From Bacteroidales bacterium (GTDB taxonomy: Bacteria > Bacteroidota > Bacteroidia > Bacteroidales > Muribaculaceae): 64,000 bases of DNA. The notes beneath the pieces were generated by a model. It was not told the DNA's origin. It did not search any database and saw nothing but the letters and a program-made list of their open reading frames with translations. The stretch is taken from positions 124,001 to 188,000 of the forward strand of contig SFFL01000001.1 of assembly GCA_004557825.1 (NCBI GenBank). The letters run 5' to 3'. The position numbers and the translations under genes are program-made. Positions 48,532 to 57,438 of this stretch are shown here, in pieces. The number at the start of each line of letters is the position of its first letter. Positions within the stretch are counted from its first letter, which is position 1.

Positions 48532-49857
48532 ATGACCGCGCTCGATCAATATATCAGGCTGATGCGGGAGAATCGCCAGGCGCTCGACGCCAACGCATTT
48601 CCCGCCGTCAACGCCCGCCGCAACCGCGCCGCCGAGGCTCTCGAGCTGGCCGGAAGGTTGCCGGTGCGCTCCGACGAAGGCTACGAGAAAACATCCATCG
48701 AAGAGATGTTCGCGCCCGACTTCGCCGTCAACGTCAACCGTATGAACATCACCGTCGATGTAGCCAAATCTTTCCGCTGCGATGTGCCCAACATCAGCAC
48801 ACTGTTGGCCGTGGTGGTCAACGACCGTTTCGTACCCACCAGCACGCTGCTGAAAAATCTGCCGGAGGGGGTCACCGTTTGCTCCCTGCGCGAAGCGCCC
48901 GCTCACGTGCTCGACAGCTCCACCACCGACACAGCCACTCTGTTCAACGACCTGCTGCTCCAGGATGGCGTTTACATCCATATCGCCAAGGGTGTGAAGG
49001 TTGACCGCCCCATCCAGTTGGTCGACATATTCTCCTGCCAGGCGCCTATGCTGGCCGCCCGCCGCGTGGTGGTGGAGGCCGAGAATGGCGCGGAGGTAAG
49101 CATCCTCAAATGCGACCACACCCAGACGTCCTCGGTGGCTTTCGCTTCCTCCGAAGTAATCGAAATCCGCGTAGGGAAAAGCGCCCGCGTTGACTGGTAC
49201 GACATCGAGGAGAGCACCCCGCAGACCAGTCGCTGGTGCCGCTGGAATTGCCGCCAGGAGGAGGAATCGCAGCTCAATATCTGCGTGGCCACCCTCACAA
49301 ACGGCTCCACCCGCAATGAATACAACATAGCCGTGGAGGGCGACCGTTGCCAGACACGTCTCAGCGGTATGGCTGTAGGAAGCAACACTCAGCATATCGA
49401 CAACAGTTCCTATCTCACCCACACCGGCGACCGCGGCCACAGCAACCAGCTGTTTAAATATGTGCTCGACGACAACGCCTCCGGCGCCTTTGAAGGGTGC
49501 ATCGAAGTGGCCCACAACGCACGCTTCAATGAGGCTTATCAGAGCAACCGCAACATCCTTGCCTCGAAAGGGGCGCGGATGCACACCAAGCCGCAGCTGC
49601 TGATTTACAACGACGATGTAAAATGCTCGCACGGCGCATCCACCGGTCAACTCGACGAGGATGCTCTCTTCTATATGCAGACCCGAGGTATCCCCCGCGA
49701 GGAAGCACGCAAGATGCTGATGCAGGCATTTATGGTGGAAGTGGTGGATAATGTGCGACTTACCGTGCTGCGCGACCGGCTGCGCCACATGCTGGAGATG
49801 CGCTTCTCTGGCGACTGCGCCGACTCCACCTGTTCTTCCTGCAAAAAGAAAGATTGA
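48532..49857 (+). CDS. sufD: Fe-S cluster assembly protein SufD
   Basis: ATG at 48532 gives 441 aa; a TTG two codons earlier overlaps the sufC stop and is less likely. The C-terminal SufBD core is recognisable ('VAHNARFNEAYQSNRNILAS', 'DDVKCSHGASTGQLDEDALF', 'RGIPREEARKMLMQAF'). A CADSTCSSCKKKD tail adds three cysteines. It forms the scaffold heterodimer with SufB and ends 3 nt before sufS. Confidence 0.95.
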   Translation: MTALDQYIRLMRENRQALDANAFPAVNARRNRAAEALELAGRLPVRSDEGYEKTSIEEMFAPDFAVNVNRMNITVDVAKSFRCDVPNISTLLAVVVNDRFVPTSTLLKNLPEGVTVCSLREAPAHVLDSSTTDTATLFNDLLLQDGVYIHIAKGVKVDRPIQLVDIFSCQAPMLAARRVVVEAENGAEVSILKCDHTQTSSVAFASSEVIEIRVGKSARVDWYDIEESTPQTSRWCRWNCRQEEESQLNICVATLTNGSTRNEYNIAVEGDRCQTRLSGMAVGSNTQHIDNSSYLTHTGDRGHSNQLFKYVLDDNASGAFEGCIEVAHNARFNEAYQSNRNILASKGARMHTKPQLLIYNDDVKCSHGASTGQLDEDALFYMQTRGIPREEARKMLMQAFMVEVVDNVRLTVLRDRLRHMLEMRFSGDCADSTCSSCKKKD

Positions 49858-49860
49858 CCT

Positions 49861-51081
49861 ATGCTCGATATTAAAGCTCTCCGCCGCCAGTATCCCATCC
49901 TCGAAAGGAAGGTTTACGGCAAACCGATGATATATCTCGACAACAGCGCCACCACACAGACGCCGCTGCAGGTGGTCGACGCCATCCGCGATATGTACCT
50001 CAGTCACAAAGCCAATGTGCACCGGGGCGTCTTTCTTCTGGCGCAGGAGGCCACCGAACTGCTCGAGAGCGCCCGCACCCGAGTGCAGCGTTACATCAAC
50101 GCCCCCTCGCGCGAGGAGGTGATTTTCACCCGTGGCACCACCGAGGGCATCAACCTGGTGGCTTCATCCCTTGGCCAGCTGCTTACCCCCGGCGATGAGG
50201 TGATTCTCACGGTGATGGAGCACCACGCCAACATTGTGCCCTGGCAATTGCTGCAGGCCCGCAAAGGAATCGTGATAAAGGTAGTGCCGATTCTCCCCGA
50301 CGGTTCACTCGACCTCGACGCTTTCCGCTCACTGTTCACCCAGCGCACACGCGTGGTATCGTTCTGCCACGTTTCCAATGTGCTCGGCACCGTAAACCCG
50401 GTGAAGGAAATGGCCGCATACGCCCACGAAAAAGGGGCTTGCGTGGTTGTCGACGGCGCTCAGGCTGTACCCCACTTCAAGATCGACGTGCAGGAGCTCG
50501 GAGCCGATTTCTACGCCTTCTCGGCGCACAAGATGTATGGTCCGCAAGGCATCGGCATTCTCTGGGGACGCCGCGAATGGCTCGACCGGATTCCTCCCTA
50601 TCAGGGCGGCGGCGAGATGATCAAGCATGTCTCTTTCAGCGGCACCACATTCGAGGAACCGCCTCTGAAATTTGAGGCGGGCACACCCGACTTCGTCGAC
50701 ATCGCCGCACTCACTTCGGCTCTCGACTACATCGATTCCATCGGCATTGAGCATATCGAGGCTCACGAAAACGAACTGATGCAATACGCCACCGCCGAAA
50801 TGATGAAGATTCCGGGGATGCGCATCTTCGGCACCGCGCCGGGCAAAGCGCCGGTAATATCATTCCTCGTTGGCGACGCTCACCACTACGACACCGGTAT
50901 GCTCCTCGACAAACTCGGCGTAGCTGTCCGCACGGGGCACCACTGCGCACAGCCGCTGATGGAATCGCTCGGCATCGAGGGCACAGTGCGCGCATCCTTC
51001 GCGCTCTACAACACCCGCGCCGAAGTCAACGCCTTCCTGGCGGCGCTTCACCGCATCCTCCCGCTTCTCGGTGTAGGCTGA
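49861..51081 (+). CDS. sufS: Cysteine desulfurase SufS
   Basis: The 406-aa class V aminotransferase-fold enzyme has the PLP-lysine motif 'FSAHKMYGPQGIGILWG', 'EHHANIVPWQLL' and the catalytic-cysteine segment 'RTGHHCAQPLMESLG'. It supplies persulfide sulfur to SufBCD. No sufE or sufU gene is present next to it in this window. Confidence 0.96.
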   Translation: MLDIKALRRQYPILERKVYGKPMIYLDNSATTQTPLQVVDAIRDMYLSHKANVHRGVFLLAQEATELLESARTRVQRYINAPSREEVIFTRGTTEGINLVASSLGQLLTPGDEVILTVMEHHANIVPWQLLQARKGIVIKVVPILPDGSLDLDAFRSLFTQRTRVVSFCHVSNVLGTVNPVKEMAAYAHEKGACVVVDGAQAVPHFKIDVQELGADFYAFSAHKMYGPQGIGILWGRREWLDRIPPYQGGGEMIKHVSFSGTTFEEPPLKFEAGTPDFVDIAALTSALDYIDSIGIEHIEAHENELMQYATAEMMKIPGMRIFGTAPGKAPVISFLVGDAHHYDTGMLLDKLGVAVRTGHHCAQPLMESLGIEGTVRASFALYNTRAEVNAFLAALHRILPLLGVG

Positions 51082-51097
51082 AAATATCTTCCTTCCC

Positions 51098-51388
51098 ATG
51101 CAGAAAACCGACCCCAAATCCGTACGCCAGATTATCGACCAGATAATGGATAAATCCGCGCGAAAATCCGACATACTCGAGATGCGCGCCTCCGCCCTAT
51201 GGCCCGACATCGTAGGCCCGGGCGTGAACCGCTACACCCTGCGGCGCTACGTGAAGAACGGGGTGATGTACGTCCGCCTCTCCTCGGGCGCACTCAAGCA
51301 GGAACTATCGTTTCAGCGCCAGGAAATCATCAACGCCATCAACCGGATTCTCGGGAAGGAAGTTCTACGCGAAATCCGCTTTTCCTGA
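51098..51388 (+). CDS. DUF721 domain protein
   Basis: The 96-aa protein has the DUF721 pattern 'ALWPDIVGPGVNRYTLRRYV' followed by 'VMYVRLSSGALKQELSFQRQ' and a final 'EVLREIRF'. DUF721 proteins are related to DciA, which loads the replicative helicase in many bacteria; a helicase-loading role is an inference. It lies 16 nt after sufS. Confidence 0.85.
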   Translation: MQKTDPKSVRQIIDQIMDKSARKSDILEMRASALWPDIVGPGVNRYTLRRYVKNGVMYVRLSSGALKQELSFQRQEIINAINRILGKEVLREIRFS

Positions 51389-51402
51389 ACAATTATTTAA
51401 TC

Positions 51403-51427
51403 GGACGCACCTGGGGTGCGTCCCTAC
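51403..51427 (-). repeat. Single GTAG-type REP (family 1)
   Basis: GGACGCACC/GGTGCGTCC palindrome with CTAC at the right end, so GTAG leads on the minus strand. It is followed by ACATTGATACGTTATTTTAA and then TTTTGATACAG, the same flank elements as the 30.7-kb element. It lies 14 nt after the DUF721 gene. Confidence 0.8.
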
Positions 51428-51492
51428 ACATTGATACGTTATTTTAAGTTTTGATACAGTTGTATCAACGCAATAATAATCGCAAAATTTTT

Positions 51493-51966
51493 ATGGCCGA
51501 AATCATAAATATCCCCGCTTGCCCCAACCCCAAAGTACCGGAATCGCCGGTACCCTTCCGCTGCACGCTTCAGGCACAGCTCCGCTTCAACGATGTGGAC
51601 ATTTTCGGCCACATCAACAATTCCGTATATCTACAGTTGCTCGACCTGGCAAAGGTAAGATACTTTGAAGCCGTACTCGGCGGCCCGGTGGAATGGCACA
51701 AGACCACCGTGGTGGTTGTCAACATCAACGCATCCTTTTACTCACCCGGCTACTTCGACGAACCGCTCGCCGTGGCCACTGCCGTGGGGCACATCTCGCA
51801 GCACAGTTTCATCCTGGAGCAACGCATCTACAACACACAGACCGGCGATGTGAAATGTGTGGCTCAAACCGTGATGGCCGGCTTCGACCCCTCCACCGCC
51901 ACCGGCGCCCCCATCCCCGACGACTGGCGCACCTCCCTCCTCCGCTTCGAGCACCGTCAGCAATAA
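51493..51966 (+). CDS. 4HBT-family acyl-CoA thioesterase
   Basis: ATG at 51493 gives 157 aa; a longer frame from 51451 would begin in the REP flank. The hot-dog fold signature is 'RFNDVDIFGHINNSVYLQLL', with Asp in the 4-hydroxybenzoyl-CoA-thioesterase position, followed by 'LAKVRYFEAVLG'. It likely hydrolyses an acyl-CoA; the substrate is unknown. It is alone between a REP and the 9-bp repeat array. Confidence 0.88.
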   Translation: MAEIINIPACPNPKVPESPVPFRCTLQAQLRFNDVDIFGHINNSVYLQLLDLAKVRYFEAVLGGPVEWHKTTVVVVNINASFYSPGYFDEPLAVATAVGHISQHSFILEQRIYNTQTGDVKCVAQTVMAGFDPSTATGAPIPDDWRTSLLRFEHRQQ

Positions 51967-51980
51967 CCCCCGCCTAAATT

Positions 51981-52115
51981 AGCTGACTCAGCTACCTCAG
52001 CTATCTTAGCTAACTCAGCTACCCCAGCTATCTCAGCTACCTTAGCTACCTTAGCTATCTTAGCTACCCCAGCTACTTCAGCTACCCCAGCTACCTCAGC
52101 TAAGTTAGCTAAAAA
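51981..52115 (+). repeat. 9-bp tandem array, 15 units
   Basis: Fifteen units of AGCTnnnnn (mostly AGCTAnCTC, AGCTACCCC, AGCTACCTT) run without gaps from 51981 to 52115. It lies after the thioesterase gene and beyond the minus-strand tRNA-Val terminator. On the minus strand the array would read as three-residue repeats rich in Ala/Val/Glu/Lys, but no start or gene frame makes that credible. Confidence 0.9.
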
Positions 52116-52147
52116 TCCGCGGCTTTTGCGCACAAAAAAAGCCGCGG
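52111..52147 (-). terminator. Intrinsic terminator after the tRNA-Val genes
   Basis: CCGCGGCTTTT and AAAAGCCGCGG form an 11-bp stem (52117-52127 and 52137-52147) followed on the minus strand by ATTTTT. It lies 22 nt after tRNA-Val. Confidence 0.85.
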
Positions 52148-52168
52148 GAAAAATTCCTGCGGCCTTGG

Positions 52169-52243
52169 TGGGCGCTGAGGGATTCGAACCCCCGACCCTC
52201 TGCTTGTAAGGCAGACGCTCTGAACCAGCTGAGCTAAGCGCCC
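52169..52243 (-). tRNA. tRNA-Val (TAC), copy 2
   Basis: Perfect acceptor GGGCGCT/AGCGCCC. Anticodon stem TCTGC/GCAGA around CTTACAA gives TAC. The sequence appears identical to the copy at 52465. Confidence 0.95.
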
Positions 52244-52253
52244 GATTATTAAG

Positions 52254-52464
52254 CTTGTTGGAAGTGAGTGCCGCATTGCCCGGTTTCTCAATTTCCGCCG
52301 ATGATTGCTCAGCACTGCTGTGCTTCATCATCTATTTCAGCACCAAGGTGCATCATTATATTTGGCGGTGTCCCTCGCAAGAGGCGCAAACGCAAGCGCT
52401 TGCAGTATTGCTGCCCTCTCCAGGGCCGAAACGCGGTGGTGCAATTCGCAGCGAGATTTGGTGG
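52254..52464 (-). other. Spacer between the two tRNA-Val genes
   Basis: About 210 nt with no credible gene. It contains short stems (for example CAGCACTGCTGTG and AAGCGCTT) but nothing I can identify. Probably transcribed and discarded during tRNA processing. Confidence 0.4.
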
Positions 52465-52539
52465 TGGGCGCTGAGGGATTCGAACCCCCGACCCTCTGCT
52501 TGTAAGGCAGACGCTCTGAACCAGCTGAGCTAAGCGCCC
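52465..52539 (-). tRNA. tRNA-Val (TAC), copy 1
   Basis: Same sequence and cloverleaf as the copy at 52169. It follows the promoter at 52559 by about 20 nt. Confidence 0.95.
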
Positions 52540-52558
52540 TCTCGCTTCCAAAAGCGTT

Positions 52559-52591
52559 GCAAAGGTATGCACTTTTTTGTTACCCACCAAA
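52559..52591 (-). promoter_or_regulatory. Promoter of the tRNA-Val pair
   Basis: On the minus strand TTTG (52588-52591), 20 nt, TACCTTTG (52560-52567): a full Bacteroidota promoter. Confidence 0.85.
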
Positions 52592-52701
52592 TTTTTCCGC
52601 GATTATTTTCAGAAATTTTGCACCCTTCTTCGCTATCACATTAAAATTCAGCATTTTACCCGTATCGCATTTTTCACACAAGAAATTCCGTCAAAAATTC
52701 G

Positions 52702-52710
52702 TAACTTTGC
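52702..52710 (+). promoter_or_regulatory. -7 promoter box of purB
   Basis: TAACTTTGC, 32 nt before the GTG start at 52743. Confidence 0.6.
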
Positions 52711-52742
52711 ACTTTCTAACTTCAACATAATTCTTCCTCGTC

Positions 52743-54086
52743 GTGGAACTTTCAACCCTTACAGCCATTTCCCCCGTCGACGGCCGTTACCGCTCGAAAA
52801 CATCGGGGCTTGATATGTATTTTTCGGAATTCGCTCTCATCCGCTATCGCGTGAAAGTGGAAGTAGAATATTTCATCGCGCTATGCCGCCTCCCCCTGCC
52901 GCAGCTTGCCGATGTTCCGGCCACCGCAATTGCCTCACTGCCCGAAATTTACAATAATTTCACCGAAGCTGATGCGCTCCGCATCAAGCAGCACGAATCA
53001 GTGACCAACCACGACGTGAAAGCCGTGGAGTACTTCCTGAAGGAACGTTTCGACGCTCTGGGTCTCTCGAAATGGAAAGAGTTTATCCACTTCGGCCTCA
53101 CCTCGCAGGACATCAACAACACCTCCGTGCCTATGTCGGTGAAAGATGCCATCCACGAGGTATTCCTCCCTCTTCTCGACGAGCTTATCGACGCCCTGCA
53201 GGCTCGCGCCGAGGAGTGGGCCGATGTGGCTATGCTGGCCAAGACCCACGGACAGCCCGCTTCCCCCACACGCCTGGGCAAAGAGCTGGAAGTATTTGTT
53301 TACCGTCTGCGCAACCAGCGTCAGCTCCTGCTCGACACTCCTGTCACCGGCAAATTCGGCGGTGCCACCGGCAATTTCAATGCCCACAACGCCGCCTTCC
53401 CCACATTCGACTGGCGCAAGTTCGGCAATGAATTCCTGGAAAACAACCTCGGCATCGGCCGCGAGGTGTTCACCACCCAGATTTCCAACTACGACAACCT
53501 GGCAGCGCTCTTCGATGCCCTCCGCCGCATCAACACCATCATCCTCGACCTCGACCGCGATGTATGGATGTATGTTTCCGCCGAATATTTCAAGCAGAAA
53601 ATCAAGGCAGGAGAAGTTGGCTCGTCGGCTATGCCCCACAAAGTAAACCCCATCGACTTCGAGAACTCGGAGGGCAACCTCGGCATCGCCAACGCCATCT
53701 ACGCCCACCTGGCGCAGAAGCTGCCCGTATCGCGTCTGCAGCGCGACCTCACCGACTCCACCGTGCTGCGCAACATCGGCGTGCCTATGGCTCACAGCGT
53801 CATCGCCATCCACTCCACCCTCAAGGGGCTTGGCAAACTGCTGCTCAACCGCGCTGCCATCGACCGCGACCTTGAGAAAGCGTGGGCTGTAGTGGCCGAA
53901 GGGATCCAGACCATCCTCCGCCGCGAAGGTTATCCCCATCCCTACGAAACCCTCAAGCAGCTCACCCGCGTGAACACCGCCGTCACCGCTGAATCTATTT
54001 CCGCATTCATCGACACACTCGACGTTACGCCCGAAGTGCGCGAGGAGCTTCACCGTCTTTCCCCCTCAACTTATACCGGTATCTGA
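52743..54086 (+). CDS. purB: Adenylosuccinate lyase
   Basis: GTG at 52743 gives 447 aa beginning with the family's 'LSTLTAISPVDGRYRSKT'. The fumarase-superfamily signature 'GSSAMPHKVNPIDFENSEGN' carries the mobile catalytic-serine loop, and 'KTHGQPASPTRLGKE' holds the catalytic His. It acts in the two fumarate-releasing steps of purine synthesis. Its TGA overlaps the ATG of the next gene (ATGA). Confidence 0.96.
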   Translation: MELSTLTAISPVDGRYRSKTSGLDMYFSEFALIRYRVKVEVEYFIALCRLPLPQLADVPATAIASLPEIYNNFTEADALRIKQHESVTNHDVKAVEYFLKERFDALGLSKWKEFIHFGLTSQDINNTSVPMSVKDAIHEVFLPLLDELIDALQARAEEWADVAMLAKTHGQPASPTRLGKELEVFVYRLRNQRQLLLDTPVTGKFGGATGNFNAHNAAFPTFDWRKFGNEFLENNLGIGREVFTTQISNYDNLAALFDALRRINTIILDLDRDVWMYVSAEYFKQKIKAGEVGSSAMPHKVNPIDFENSEGNLGIANAIYAHLAQKLPVSRLQRDLTDSTVLRNIGVPMAHSVIAIHSTLKGLGKLLLNRAAIDRDLEKAWAVVAEGIQTILRREGYPHPYETLKQLTRVNTAVTAESISAFIDTLDVTPEVREELHRLSPSTYTGI

Positions 54087-54949
54087 TGAGCCAGTCTGCC
54101 GACCGCACATTATATATCACCGACCTCGACGGCACCCTGCTCAATGCCGACAGTAAAGTCTCGGAGGAGAGCGTGCGCCTTATCAACGAGGCCGTGGAAG
54201 CCGGAGCTATGTTTGCCGCAGCCACAGCGCGTACCCCGGCCACCGTGGACCCGCTGCTCGAAGGTATCCGTCCATCACGCACCCCCGAAGGCCGAAACGT
54301 GCCCGATGTAGTGATGACCGGCTCCGCTTACTGGAACCGCCTGCTACACCGCTACGACTATATAAAAATGATGTCGGCAAAAGACAGCGACACCATCGTA
54401 AGAATATTCGACCACTACGGTGTAAACCCATTTCTTTACAGCCTGGGCGACAACGAGATACTCGAAGTGTATCACTCTACCTCGCTCAACCCGCGCGAAG
54501 ATGCTTTCTACCAGGAGCGCCGTCACCTCAAACTCAAGCGCTTTCACTTAGGCAAAACACCTCCACACCCCAACGCTGTACTATTCTTCGCCATATCCAC
54601 CCCGGATAAAGCGCAGGAGATTTGCGATAAGATTAACGCTGCCACAAATTGCTCGGCTGCCTGGTATCTCGACATCTTCAACAGCGATGTGGCTATGATC
54701 GATATCTACGGCCCCTCCTGCTCGAAAGCCGTAGCCATCCGCGACATCGCTACAACGCTGCGCGCCAACCGCATAGTGGTGTTCGGCGACAACCTCAACG
54801 ACCTGCCCATGATGCGTGTGGCCGACCTGGCTGTGGCTGTAGAGAATGCCCTTCCGCAAACAAAGGCCGAGGCACACAAAGTCATCGGGCCAAACACCGC
54901 CGACTCGGTGGCGCGATTCATCCACGAGGATTTCTTCTCCCGACGATAG
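54086..54949 (+). CDS. Cof-type HAD-IIB phosphatase
   Basis: The 287-aa protein has HAD motif I 'YITDLDGTLLN' (D13, D15), motif II 'AATART', and motif III/IV 'VFGDNLNDLPMMRVADLAVA'. The large cap in between is of the IIB type. Substrates are usually small sugar phosphates or FMN-like molecules; unknown here. It is translationally coupled to purB. The 3' end has a partial direct duplication just after the stop. Confidence 0.88.
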   Translation: MSQSADRTLYITDLDGTLLNADSKVSEESVRLINEAVEAGAMFAAATARTPATVDPLLEGIRPSRTPEGRNVPDVVMTGSAYWNRLLHRYDYIKMMSAKDSDTIVRIFDHYGVNPFLYSLGDNEILEVYHSTSLNPREDAFYQERRHLKLKRFHLGKTPPHPNAVLFFAISTPDKAQEICDKINAATNCSAAWYLDIFNSDVAMIDIYGPSCSKAVAIRDIATTLRANRIVVFGDNLNDLPMMRVADLAVAVENALPQTKAEAHKVIGPNTADSVARFIHEDFFSRR

Positions 54950-54995
54950 CGGAATTTCTTCCAAAGACAGCGACCATTTCTCCCCGACGATAGCG
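54937..54995 (+). repeat. 15-16 bp direct duplication after the HAD gene
   Basis: CTCCCGACGATAGCG at 54937-54951 (spanning the TAG stop) recurs as CTCCCCGACGATAGCG at 54980-54995. Confidence 0.65.
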
Positions 54996-55032
54996 ACCGG
55001 CCGGCTCCGCGCCGGCATCAACTTCACCCCCT

Positions 55033-57369
55033 ATGTCAATACTTCACTCGTGTCGATTCAAAGCCGCGCTACTGATAGCGGCCATGCTCTGCGCCCTGCT
55101 CAGCGGGTGTAGCTCCACCCGGCACGTGCCCCAGGGAAGCTATCTGCTCGACAAAGTCAACATCGAAGTGGTCGACACCTCAGGCGTATCCACAAAGGGG
55201 ATGGCCAACTATCTGCGCCAGACTCCCAACCACAAGGTCCTGGGATTCTGGAAGCTGCAGCTCGGCATATACAACCTTTCCGGGAAATCGGACGGCCGGT
55301 TCAACCGCTGGCTGCGCAAAATCGGCCAGGAGCCGGTGATTTTCGACCGCGAACTCACCGAGCAAGGCATTCGTCAGCTGCGTATGGCGTTGGTGAACCG
55401 CGGATACAACGACGCTATCGTTGAAGCCGACACCATTATCACAGGCGACCGGAAAATGAGTGTAAACTACCGGCTCACCCCAGGCGAGGCGCACAAAGTG
55501 GTGTCGTTCAGCACCGTAGCAGAGCATCCCACGGAAAAAGAAATCGTTGCGACTGACTCTGCCCGCTTCCCCCTACAGCCTGGCGACAATCTCAACCGCG
55601 ACAATCTCGACAACATCCGCGCCGTCATCACCGAAGAGATGCGCGAACGCGGCTACCTGGCCTTCACCAAAGAATATGTAAGCTTCACGGCCGACACCGC
55701 CGCCGGCTCAAAGGATGTGGCCCTGACGATGAATATCCGTCACCCCGGGAAGCGCTACCGCTTCCGCAATGTGTACGTGGTGACCGACTTCTCCCCCGGC
55801 GACGATGCCACCCATATGCACTTTGCCGCCAACGACACCGTCACCTGCGACAGCATCCGCATTCTCTACGGTCCCGACCACTTCCTGCGCCCGAAAGTCA
55901 TAGCCGAGCAGTGCTATATCCGTCCGGGGCAACTCTACTCCACCTCGGCCGTCGACCGCACCTATGAGAATTTCAACCGCCTGGAAATCCTCCGCTACGT
56001 AAATATCGTCACATCGCCCGTTGCCACCGACAACAAAGAACAGCCCGACAGCACCGCCGACGAGGAGCTGGATGCATTCGTACTCCTCTCGCGCACCAAA
56101 AAGCAGGGTATCACCCTCGAACTGGAAGGCACCAACTCGGAAGGCGACCTCGGCGTGGGCGGTGGCATCACCTGGACCAACCGCAATATTTTCCACGGCG
56201 GAGAAATGCTCACGGCAAAAATCCGAGGCGCCTACGAAAGTCTGTCGGGCAATCTTGAAGGACTGATCAACGACCGCTACACGGAGTTGGCAGCCGAGGT
56301 GGGCATCACCTTCCCGAAGATGCAGGCGCCATTCCTCACAAGCCGCTTCAAGCGCCGCAACCGCGCCTCCACCGAGTTTGCCCTGACATTTATGTGGCAG
56401 GAACGCCCGGAATACACCCGCGTCATCGCCGGTGCATCGTGGCGCTTCAAATGGCAGGAACGCAACAACCTCACCCGCCGTACTTTCGACCTCATCGACC
56501 TGAACATCGTGTCGCTTCCCAGGTCGTCGGTCAATTTCATCGACAACATAGCGCCCGACAACCCGCTGCTGCGCTACAGCTATGAAGACCACTTCATTAT
56601 GCGCACGGGCTACACCTGGTATCACACCAACCGCCGTCCGGCATCCTCCTCCACCGGGCTGTTCAGACTCCCCCGTCAGGTCAACACCTACACCTGGCGA
56701 GCATCCATCGAGACTGCCGGCAACCTGCTCTACGCCATTTCAAATATGGTGCGCCAGAAAAAGAGCGACGGCGCTTACAAGGTGTTCTCCATCCCCTACG
56801 CACAGTATATCAAGGGTGAAGCCGACTACACCATCAACCACGCCTTCTCCGACCGCAACTCCATCTCCTTCCACGCCGGTCTGGGCATCGGTTACCCCTA
56901 CGGCAACGCCACGATGATTCCGTTTGAGAAACGTTTCTACGCCGGTGGCGCCAACTCAGTCAGAGGCTGGAGCGTGCGCACCCTCGGCCCAGGCAGCTAC
57001 GATTCGCGCAACTCCGTCACCGACTTCATCAATCAGTGCGGTGACGTGTCGATGCTTCTCTCCCTGGAATACCGCAACAAACTTTTCTGGGTATTCGAAG
57101 GCGCCCTCTTCATCGACGCCGGAAATATCTGGACCATCAAGGATTACCCCAACCAACCGGGTGGCCTCTTCCGCTTCAAGGATTTCTACAAACAGATAGC
57201 ACTGGCCTACGGACTGGGCCTGCGTATGGACTTCACATACTTCCTGCTCCGTTTCGACCTCGGTTTCAAGGCTCACAATCCCGCCCGCGGGCAGGAGCGC
57301 TGGCCAATCGCGCACCCCAACTGGAGCCGCGACGCCACCTTCCACTTCTCCGTCGGGTACCCCTTCTAA
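55033..57369 (+). CDS. tamL: TamL-like BamA/TamA-family outer-membrane lipoprotein
   Basis: The 778-aa protein has a lipobox LLSGC (C26), unlike BamA or TamA, which fits the Bacteroidota TamL type. POTRA-like domains occupy about 35-340 and a 16-strand Omp85 barrel follows, with the conserved loop 'GGANSVRGWSVRTLGPGSY' and a C-terminal 'DATFHFSVGYPF' strand. It probably works with TamB in envelope biogenesis. No tamB gene is adjacent. It is the third gene of an apparent purB-HAD-tamL unit. Confidence 0.88.
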   Translation: MSILHSCRFKAALLIAAMLCALLSGCSSTRHVPQGSYLLDKVNIEVVDTSGVSTKGMANYLRQTPNHKVLGFWKLQLGIYNLSGKSDGRFNRWLRKIGQEPVIFDRELTEQGIRQLRMALVNRGYNDAIVEADTIITGDRKMSVNYRLTPGEAHKVVSFSTVAEHPTEKEIVATDSARFPLQPGDNLNRDNLDNIRAVITEEMRERGYLAFTKEYVSFTADTAAGSKDVALTMNIRHPGKRYRFRNVYVVTDFSPGDDATHMHFAANDTVTCDSIRILYGPDHFLRPKVIAEQCYIRPGQLYSTSAVDRTYENFNRLEILRYVNIVTSPVATDNKEQPDSTADEELDAFVLLSRTKKQGITLELEGTNSEGDLGVGGGITWTNRNIFHGGEMLTAKIRGAYESLSGNLEGLINDRYTELAAEVGITFPKMQAPFLTSRFKRRNRASTEFALTFMWQERPEYTRVIAGASWRFKWQERNNLTRRTFDLIDLNIVSLPRSSVNFIDNIAPDNPLLRYSYEDHFIMRTGYTWYHTNRRPASSSTGLFRLPRQVNTYTWRASIETAGNLLYAISNMVRQKKSDGAYKVFSIPYAQYIKGEADYTINHAFSDRNSISFHAGLGIGYPYGNATMIPFEKRFYAGGANSVRGWSVRTLGPGSYDSRNSVTDFINQCGDVSMLLSLEYRNKLFWVFEGALFIDAGNIWTIKDYPNQPGGLFRFKDFYKQIALAYGLGLRMDFTYFLLRFDLGFKAHNPARGQERWPIAHPNWSRDATFHFSVGYPF

Positions 57370-57438
57370 TCCCCCATACCGCATTAAAAATAATTCCGCA
57401 TTTCGCATTTTGCATTCCGCATTGAAATATCTCCGATT

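Noticed and set aside
51957..52331. 124-codon minus-strand frame reading the 9-bp array as Ala/Val/Glu triplets
   Set aside because: It starts upstream of and runs through a tRNA-Val gene and its terminator, so it cannot be a normal gene.
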